A stretch of DNA of 9,768 nucleotides from Candidatus Auribacterota bacterium (GTDB taxonomy: Bacteria > Auribacterota > JAFGBW01). The notes under the pieces were generated by a model. It saw only the letters and a program-made list of their open reading frames with translations. It was not told where the DNA came from and made no database searches. Positions 7,201 to 9,768 of this stretch are shown piece after piece. The first letter of the stretch is position 1. Each line of letters begins with the position of its first letter. Location of the stretch: NCBI GenBank assembly GCA_016932965.1, contig JAFGBW010000243.1:1-9768 (forward strand). The letters are read 5' to 3'. The position numbers were made by a program, and so were the translations under genes.

Positions 7201-9768
7201 ACACTCTATCCTCAGGGAGCGATAGCAATCGGAGGAGTCGGGGCAATTTATTTATTTGATTTTGCCAACCCCGGAAAAAAACCTCAGTCCATCAAAAAAA
7301 ATATTGATCAGTATTTTATTCTGTCAATCCAGTTGCTTCCCAAAAGCAGTAAATATCCACAAGGGGCCCTGGCTGTAGCGGGAGAAGGTATTAAAATCAT
7401 GGAAGCAGGTCAAGCAACTACCGTAGCCGTGGCAACGCAAGTTGAAATCATGATTTATGATTTCAATGAGCCTCAGAAAGGTCTTCTCCCAATCAAGGAT
7501 AAACAAGGAACAGCGATCAGTTATGGAGAGGATGTTAGTGTAATGCAGGTATTACCGGATGGACGAATAGCCGTGGCGAGGGAAAAGGGTGAAATAATAA
7601 TTTATGACCCTTCCAGGCCAGACAAAAAACCAAAAGCATTTAAAACAAATTATGGCGGGGGTACTGTCAGGTCAATGCAGGTATTGAAAGACGGACCGTT
7701 GGCTGGTCATATCGCTGTGGCTGGTGATGGCGGCCAAATAATGATTTATGATCCTGAAAATTTAGAAAAAGAACCAAAATCCTCCGGTAATTATGAGGAA
7801 GATATTTTTTCCATGCAGTTACTTCCCGATGGCCGGCTTATTGTAGCCGGAGGAGGAGGTGAGTTAGCCACAATATCACTCAATCCAAAATGCGTGATGG
7901 CTGATAAAGAAATCGGGTCATTCATCAATGCTGAAACTGGAATTGAACATGACCTATCCAGACTTCATGCAGAAGCCGTCACTTTGCAGGAACCAAAAAG
8001 ACAGATCCCCTGGCAGGAGGAGTTGAAGGGGAAACAAGACAAACTCACTGATGAGACTCGGCCTGAACAAAAACTCCCCCAGGCTAGAAGTATTGCAAAA
8101 ATAGTGAAAGCCCATAGAGATCCTGAGGAATGGGAAGAAAAGGCAACACTCAACAAATCCGACCTGGAACAGGGCATGGTGTTTAGGGCGGGAAAGTTGC
8201 AGGAAAAATTCATGGAGGGGGATGGAAATGATTTTACAGGTTTGGAAATATTATCCGGGAACCGTCTTGTCGTGAGAACAGGAGGCAGAATAAAAGCATA
8301 TGACATCAGTACAAAAAAAATGCTTCCTTTACCGGTAAGTTATGAAATTCATATTGCCGCCATTCATTTGATTTCGGAAAACCGTCTGGCTGTGGCGGAA
8401 GATACAGGGGAGATAAGAATTTTTAATTTAACAACAGGGAAGGAAGAATCCTTTTATTGTCACTATGGAGATTCGGTTAAGGCCATGCAATTATTGCCGC
8501 AAAACCGTCTGGCTGTGGCAGGTTCCGGAGGTAAAATAAAAATTTATGATTTAACAACCGGGAATGAAATCCCTTTTGCGGGAAATTATGGGCATACCGT
8601 TTATTCCATGCAGCTTTTGCCTGATAACCGTTTGGCTGTAGCGGGTGTCGGGGGTGAAATTAGAATTTACGATTTAAAAACAGGGGAGCATGAATCTTTC
8701 CCTGTGAATTATGGTGAAGCGGTTTTTGCCATGTGTTTATTGCCTGATAATTGTTTAGGCGTTGCAGGTATAGGGGGGGAGATAAAACGTTATGATCTCA
8801 CAACTGAAAAAGAACTTCCCTCTTTAGGCCAATATGGAAATGCTGTTTATTCCATGCTTTTACTTCCGGACGGCAGGCTTTGCGTGGCAAGTGACGGCAG
8901 CGAGCTTATTACAATAGAATTTTCTCCCATAGGCGTTATGGTCGACAAAGATGCAGGGATATTCGTTTCAGCACAAACCGGAATTAACTATCCTGTTTCT
9001 TCAATCCCCTCAGATTCCGTCACCATCCTGGAACCCAGATCAGAGCGCCCATGGCAGGAGGAGTTGAAGGAGAAACAAGATAAACTCGCTGATGAAACCC
9101 GGCTTGATCAAAAACTCTCCCAGGCCCAATCCTTGGCCCGCATCGTGAAAGCTCATGGTGATCCTGAGGAATGGAAGGAAATGACAACACTCAACAAAAC
9201 TGACCTGAAAGAGGGCATGGTGTTTGAAAGCGAATCAAATTTTAAAAAAACCATTGGAAATTATGGAGATAGTGTTCAGACCATCCAGGAGTTATCCGAC
9301 AAACGACTTGTTGTGGCTGGAGACGGAGGGAAAGTCAAAATCTGGAATTCTGAAAAAGCAATTCCGGGCAATCCTGAATCCGGCTGGGAGACAATTGATG
9401 ATTATGGAGATAGTGTTTTGACCATCCAGGAGTTATCCGACAAACGACTTGTTGTGGCTGGAGACGGAGGGAAAGTCAAAATCTGGAATCCAGAAGAACC
9501 TGATAAAGGTCTGCAATCGATTGGAAATTATGGAGATGGTGTTAAAACCATCCAAGAGTTATCTGACAAACGAGTTGTTGTGGCTGGCGGAAAGGAAGTC
9601 AAAATCTGGAATCCAGAAGAACCTGATAAAGGTCTGCAATCGATTGGAAATTATGGAAATCTTATTTTAACCATCCAAAAATTATCCGACAAACGACTTG
9701 TTATAGCGGGATTTGGAGGGGAAGTCAAAATCTGGAATCCTGAAAATGCACAACCAGGCAATCCTGAA
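1171..9768 (+). CDS. Giant AAA (midasin/dynein-like) and multi-propeller protein, partial at 3' end
   Basis: The frame is open for 2866 codons to the window edge, with no stop. ATG 1171 is chosen because a TAA in the same frame lies directly before it (1168-1170). The ribosome binding site is weak (only TTGAG, about 10 bases upstream), and the next ATG, codon 28, has no visible site. Order of parts: hydrophobic N-terminus (about 5-25); unassigned helical region (about 30-215); three AAA-like modules (about 219-363, 451-710 and 777-985), only the middle one with a Walker A (GSSGVGKT, 457-464); helical linker to about 1060; then five WD40-like propeller units separated by constant spacers. No family for the whole chain is known to me. 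The combination suggests an ATP-driven machine or sensor in which the propellers bind partners. The hydrophobic N-terminus would send it out of the cytosol, which is hard to reconcile with ATP use. The C-terminus and total length are unknown. Confidence 0.93.
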   Translation, partial: MFKKITGYLIFFLTGIWLTFRTLSATEMPPTSLQRQSIGKVTCSVSSMTLAPRSPFQPRTSGSSSELPVLPDLNDEVFLGRDNLELMELSYSELAELTRDLNDFEDKIRGDPSLFEISKMLISLRSQYRFSQDVLAVLKLLKGRVENPFSHALIFGFYNQYADLASTGSEKSDLLNHFMSHCQKWLKGMDPATSENTVLNILYPDKKEWNDIEKKTARMLIMNTPAMFMEKPGSDRELMKAFKSVAPSAKIRSVYLHPFSDESHLLGRKIPRKNQAGFEYGYGEILRTMEAARKNPKEKHILLFKNTDPLEPGIRTLMQEILRLREIRDTNLPEFMKLPDNMQIIFTMDHEMDLEDDSFMDRLTVKKIAPSGPVPDKRLDLSVTWSDVKTVRVEKGILILPHAQIPLGAGFTDLTTENLGEELYKRLELVLDEDTVLMLEAMQMSVEKGETILRIEGSSGVGKTFTARQFATLTGRKFSSNPVSQATDISEYIGFYEQDESTGRFHFNIRTAFREILEKGGVIALSEINALVDNNDKVSLSWWLEQLAEAEPDSDGYKTIYLSEIPTTSVDFDPDKLEKIRVHPKALVIADTNPEAEYTTRGAFPEIFDLNTASVRVGEFIRRENRQSSIRRINLGKIENHLEFFLKSDWKIQGQVIAKGITQRGTLTTLRQKAAMLFNTMVQAYLEGEIGSEETVIFTKRELKRFSEDILYAKTVLKKSDEDSLKYACSLHLTHRWNSKEDQQKAEKILGIHFDSAGFPEFSLSEFIRDQSLVKKRTVHMNADPKTDMTREIELIRKANPKLRIKSLPATDETNRLMLEGGWVAGDQGRLELARGVLGRMIDEALQADDGEEVMYVIENAHNIPPQEIIALNEFLQDRILKIKGKEAGRQPLNAHVLFISRMDSQVEWSQAEKSRAVPFGYHPNRNDIETAFIRRLQEENIEWAEFKTQMVEIFSGLDQKFEERYKSLEVYESHVSLTRYEQFLDEVFFVLKHFPVKDYEACFLQIHEIIDLIYIKSIQLRPESFRDIMEWYGNSLNYPRHFLFPRYFERRRREALKTVPKAAAPSTWQEKFREKQTELADETSSEQKISRARTLSRMVKEHPGPDEWEDRERINKEQLEQGMVFTSDDVKRTIGDYQKNIHASLFLSGGRLTVAGDGGEIRIWDPLEATPGDTLNGWRTIGRHPEDVKKIQALPDGKLVVLLKKGIIQIWNPEEAIPGDLESGWQTIKVPYDYSIQIHALLDGRVVVIGEYGAIQLLNPEELRPEDVLSGWTTIGTKMGMNVSVRELSDKKIIFGSSEGKIHLWNPEEAIPGDMKSGWHLIGDPGDEDSYINQIEELPDKRVLTGNRYTGEIKIWNPAEAVPGDLESGWKTIGIYGKNLTAMCKLSDGRLVATGAGGEIKIWNPAEAIPGDMESGWTTIGDYDGLEANTIQELPDGNLMIAGEGGKIYILEPSPQYLLADKEAGTLISIATGTLYNLSDISSSSVTPLEPRSERPWQEELKDKSDALADETRPKEKLRKAQAMARIVKAHPEEEVWEDKGTINKEQLQQGMVFSGAEVRKTAGDYHSDIETSSILSGGRLVVGGDSGEIRIWNPLEVKEEDPQSGWQTIGRFPDRIKEIQTLTDGKLAVLLESGDLHLWNSKEAIPDNPQSGWKPVRVPLFYPMRIQAISGGRLVVMADQGKISILNPDEIKEDDIESGWTLIGTIIGMNVSVRELSDKKIIIGSSKGKVHLWNPEEAIPGNPQSGWRLIGEDPTGQSYIMVEELPGHGVVTCNRYTGEIKLWNPEEAIPGRAQSGWRIIGNYGEQLTAMLKLSDGRLVVAGVGGKIKLWDPAEAIPGDSESGWKVLNDYDGLIVNTFQELSDGSLMAAGEGGKIRIFELTQQFLCSDKKRGKLISVNTGISYNISDIHSPSVTPLEPRSERPWQEELKEKQNRLADETIPGRKISQARRITRLVNAHPDPEEWEEGVSLNKTDLEQGMVFVPDWVKEQLIKQLPYGVAFTTQPIPACTLYPQGAIAIGGVGAIYLFDFANPGKKPQSIKKNIDQYFILSIQLLPKSSKYPQGALAVAGEGIKIMEAGQATTVAVATQVEIMIYDFNEPQKGLLPIKDKQGTAISYGEDVSVMQVLPDGRIAVAREKGEIIIYDPSRPDKKPKAFKTNYGGGTVRSMQVLKDGPLAGHIAVAGDGGQIMIYDPENLEKEPKSSGNYEEDIFSMQLLPDGRLIVAGGGGELATISLNPKCVMADKEIGSFINAETGIEHDLSRLHAEAVTLQEPKRQIPWQEELKGKQDKLTDETRPEQKLPQARSIAKIVKAHRDPEEWEEKATLNKSDLEQGMVFRAGKLQEKFMEGDGNDFTGLEILSGNRLVVRTGGRIKAYDISTKKMLPLPVSYEIHIAAIHLISENRLAVAEDTGEIRIFNLTTGKEESFYCHYGDSVKAMQLLPQNRLAVAGSGGKIKIYDLTTGNEIPFAGNYGHTVYSMQLLPDNRLAVAGVGGEIRIYDLKTGEHESFPVNYGEAVFAMCLLPDNCLGVAGIGGEIKRYDLTTEKELPSLGQYGNAVYSMLLLPDGRLCVASDGSELITIEFSPIGVMVDKDAGIFVSAQTGINYPVSSIPSDSVTILEPRSERPWQEELKEKQDKLADETRLDQKLSQAQSLARIVKAHGDPEEWKEMTTLNKTDLKEGMVFESESNFKKTIGNYGDSVQTIQELSDKRLVVAGDGGKVKIWNSEKAIPGNPESGWETIDDYGDSVLTIQELSDKRLVVAGDGGKVKIWNPEEPDKGLQSIGNYGDGVKTIQELSDKRVVVAGGKEVKIWNPEEPDKGLQSIGNYGNLILTIQKLSDKRLVIAGFGGEVKIWNPENAQPGNPE
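1825..2259 (+). other. AAA-like module 1, degenerate
   Basis: Residues about 219-363. The strand MLIMNTP (219-225) sits where a P-loop should start, but there is no GxxGxGK[ST]. Next comes PFSDESHLLGRKIP (258-271), matching the (T/S)D-x-x-x-L-L-G segment that follows Walker A in midasin-type AAA units. HILLFKN (300-306) occupies the Walker B place with K and N where D and E are expected. IIFTMDH (344-350) matches the sensor-1 strand, and FMDRL (359-363) resembles the end-of-core RF/RL segment. The module is probably unable to bind or split ATP. The assignment is by pattern and by parallel with modules 2 and 3. Confidence 0.55.
2521..3300 (+). other. AAA module 2 (AAA_5/midasin-like) with intact Walker A
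   Basis: Residues about 451-710. ILRIEGSSGVGKTFTARQF carries a full Walker A (GSSGVGKT, 457-464). DISEYIG (about 488-494) is the conserved segment after it. GGVIALSEINAL (520-531) is the Walker B strand with the catalytic Glu (527) kept and the Mg-binding Asp replaced by Ser (526). ALVIADTNPEAE (586-596) is a typical sensor 1 (I-A-x-x-NP, Asn 593). Near 698-706, FTKRELKRF resembles the lid motif (S-x-R-x-L-x-R) of this group. It is the only module likely to bind nucleotide; the Ser substitution makes hydrolysis uncertain. Confidence 0.8.
3499..4125 (+). other. AAA-like module 3, degenerate
   Basis: Residues about 777-985. The strand RTVHMNADPKTD (777-788) takes the place of the P-loop but lacks the GK[ST] core. 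LPATDETNRLML (808-819) parallels the (S/T)DE-x-x-x-L segment of module 1. VMYVIENAHNIPPQEIIALNEFLQDR (854-879 in full) is very like the Walker B plus helix of midasin units (hhhhDEINLAP..hLN.LL), with E859-N860 in the DE place. HVLFISRMDS is the sensor-1 strand, and VSLTRYEQFL (976-985) is a lid-like motif. It is probably structural, completing a partial AAA ring with modules 1 and 2. Confidence 0.6.
4375..4548 (+). repeat. Spacer module copy 1 (58-residue core only)
   Basis: Residues from WQEKFREKQ to EQGMVF. This is the first of five copies of a predicted helical spacer rich in Glu, Lys and Arg, with landmarks WQE, LADET, ARxLxRxVK, P-x-x-WE, NK-x-x-L-x-x-GMVF. It joins the AAA half to propeller 1. 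It lacks the 37-residue DK-x-x-G...TG..Y...SVT-x-LEPRSERP lead present in the other copies, as expected if that lead belongs to the exit from a propeller. Confidence 0.9.
4549..5550 (+). repeat. Propeller unit 1, seven WD40-like blades
   Basis: Seven blades are read from strand patterns of the type TIG-x-Y / LPDGRLVVAG / GGEIKIWNPEEAIPGD-x-ESGW. Blade ends (SGW or NGW) fall at 4707, 4848, 4989, 5130, 5283 and 5424; blade 7 ends near 5538 with no SGW. Blades 2, 3, 4 and 6 are exactly 141 nt; blade 5 is longer (153 nt) owing to an insert before NRYTGEIKIWN. Seven is the classic WD40 number, but the WD dipeptide is mostly WNP here. The likely role is a rigid protein-binding platform; the partner is unknown. 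Confidence 0.8.
5551..5835 (+). repeat. Spacer module copy 2 (full 95 residues)
   Basis: Begins ADKEAGTLIS, passes TG-x-x-Y and SVTPLEPRSERPWQEEL (ending at about 5676), and ends QQGMVF. It is exactly 285 nt, like copies 3 to 5. The core from Trp 5662 is 174 nt. The lead part probably closes propeller 1, and the helical core connects to propeller 2. Confidence 0.9.
5836..6834 (+). repeat. Propeller unit 2, seven blades, duplicate of unit 1
   Basis: Blade ends (SGW) fall at 5994, 6135, 6276, 6417, 6567 and 6708. Blades 2, 3, 4 and 6 are 141 nt and blade 5 is 150 nt, mirroring unit 1. Each blade resembles its counterpart in unit 1 more than its own neighbours: blade 4 of both has GMNVSVRELSDKKII and HLWNPEEAIPG, and blade 5 of both has NRYTGEIK. 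The unit therefore arose by duplication of a whole propeller plus spacer (about 1.28 kb), not by adding blades. Confidence 0.85.
6835..7119 (+). repeat. Spacer module copy 3 (full 95 residues)
   Basis: Begins SDKKRGKLIS and contains SVTPLEPRSERPWQEEL, the same 17 residues as in copy 2. It ends DLEQGMVF. Length 285 nt; the core starts at Trp 6946. This copy has HPDPEEWEEG in the middle. Confidence 0.9.
7120..7899 (+). repeat. Propeller unit 3, about five visible blades, divergent
   Basis: The blades have IYDP or YLFDF in place of IWNP, and no SGW ends. Three are clear: LPDGRIAVAREKGEIIIYDP, GHIAVAGDGGQIMIYDP and LPDGRLIVAGGGGELATISL. Two earlier, longer blades carry the repeated phrase YPQGA before the strand. 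An extra segment around 7399-7440 (EAGQATTVAVATQ) interrupts blade 2 between two IMIYD/IKIM-like strands and may be a decayed extra blade. At 260 residues the unit is shorter than units 1 and 2 and its blade count is uncertain. Confidence 0.65.
7900..8184 (+). repeat. Spacer module copy 4 (full 95 residues)
   Basis: Begins ADKEIGSFIN and ends DLEQGMVF; 285 nt, with the core from Trp 8011. This is the most divergent lead: LQEPKRQIPWQEEL replaces LEPRSERPWQEEL, yet the length is unchanged. The core has LTDETRPEQKL and RDPEEWEEK. Confidence 0.9.
8185..8940 (+). repeat. Propeller unit 4, six blades of 41 residues
   Basis: The blade pattern is NYG-x-x-V-x-x-MQLLPDNRLAVAG / GGEIRIYDLTTG. The IYDL strand recurs at 8419, 8542, 8665, 8788 and 8911, exactly 123 nt apart each time. 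A less regular first blade (RLVVRTGGRIKAYDI) precedes them, giving six. The unit lacks the IPG..SGW blade tail of units 1 and 2, so it belongs to a different blade subtype within the same protein. Confidence 0.8.
8941..9225 (+). repeat. Spacer module copy 5 (full 95 residues)
   Basis: Begins VDKDAGIFVS and contains SVTILEPRSERPWQEEL, then LADETRLDQKLSQA. It ends DLKEGMVF. Length 285 nt, with the core from Trp 9052. Its presence shows that another propeller follows, and units may continue past the window. Confidence 0.9.
9279..9348 (+). repeat. Perfect 70-bp direct repeat, copy A (copy B 9420-9489)
   Basis: These 70 bases recur without mismatch at 9420-9489, 141 bases downstream, in the same reading frame. 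They encode TIQELSDKRLVVAGDGG and the KVKIWN strand. Perfect identity including third codon positions points to a recent duplication or gene conversion. Confidence 0.9.
9420..9489 (+). repeat. Perfect 70-bp direct repeat, copy B
   Basis: Identical to 9279-9348. It overlaps the start of the 62-bp repeat pair (9473-9534 and 9596-9657), so this blade shares recent sequence with both its neighbours. Confidence 0.9.
9473..9534 (+). repeat. Perfect 62-bp direct repeat, copy A (copy B 9596-9657)
   Basis: It recurs exactly 123 bases downstream and codes for KIWNPEEPDKGLQSIGNYG. It spans the end of one blade and the start of the next, which fits slippage or unequal crossover by one whole blade. Confidence 0.9.
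9596..9657 (+). repeat. Perfect 62-bp direct repeat, copy B
   Basis: Identical to 9473-9534. The blade just before it has lost one residue relative to its neighbours (VVVAGGKEVKIWN against LVVAGDGGKVKIWN), an in-frame change within the otherwise recent array. Confidence 0.9.

Larger units (their letters stand above)
9226..9768 (+). repeat. Propeller unit 5, partial, with near-identical blades
   Basis: Four blades are seen before the window ends. Each has IGNYG-x-x-V-x-TIQELSDKRLVVAG and KVKIWNPE. The first blade has the long IPGNPESGW tail (next blade 141 nt on); blades 2 and 3 have the short PDKGLQS tail (123 nt period). The last blade returns to a PGNPE tail at the edge. The two tail types alternate here, linking the 47-residue and 41-residue blade forms of the other units. 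Confidence 0.8.

Noticed and set aside
4284-8306. Recurring antisense frames opposite the spacer modules (4284-4574, 5538-5804, 6900-7112, 7965-8306) that resemble each other
   Set aside because: Their mutual similarity is a mirror of the plus-strand spacer repeat. They have no independent start signals and are very Ser-rich.
9224-9670. Plus-strand frames with repeated EIMEI/WLETEGKSKSG peptides
   Set aside because: They are the +1 or +2 reading of the perfect DNA repeats in propeller 5. The frame continuous with the giant gene gives proper blades.
9258-9768. Regular direct repeats that could suggest a CRISPR array
   Set aside because: The periods are 123 and 141 nt, the repeats lie in frame inside a coding sequence, and the intervening bases are diverged blade sequence, not unique spacers.

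Overview
The window holds two divergent genes and an intergenic region of about 290 bases between them. Both genes run off the window. On the minus strand (878 down to base 1) is the N-terminal part of a SprA-related putative metalloprotease. On the plus strand, from ATG 1171 to the last base, is one uninterrupted open frame of 2866 codons with no stop inside the window. I checked this frame by translating it through to the end. I see no RNA genes, mobile elements or CRISPR array.

The giant gene is the centre of interest. In order it encodes: a short N-terminal hydrophobic segment that looks like a signal peptide or signal anchor; a helical region of about 190 residues with no recognised family; three successive modules that read like the concatenated AAA units of the midasin/dynein/AAA_5 group, of which only the middle one keeps a Walker A motif; a helical stretch; and then a C-terminal half built from WD40-like beta-propeller units. 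The propeller units are separated by a strikingly constant spacer. Its 58-residue core (174 nt) occurs five times and its full 95-residue form (285 nt) four times, all without any length change. Propellers 1 and 2 have seven blades each and match blade for blade. Propeller 3 shows about five blades, propeller 4 has six blades of 41 residues, and propeller 5 is cut by the window end and carries nearly identical DNA repeats.

Upstream of the giant gene is a strong candidate sigma-70 promoter: an extended -10 element with a perfect TATAAT and a 17-base spacer. A hairpin-forming inverted repeat follows immediately, at the expected transcription start.

The organism looks like a Gram-negative bacterium with moderate GC. 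The SprA-related family and the large multidomain repeat protein would fit Desulfobacterota (former Deltaproteobacteria), but this is only an inference. The function of the giant protein is not known to me. The layout (ATPase core plus tandem propellers) suggests an ATP-driven machine or sensor with many binding platforms. The secretion-like N-terminus conflicts with a cytosolic ATPase role and needs to be resolved.
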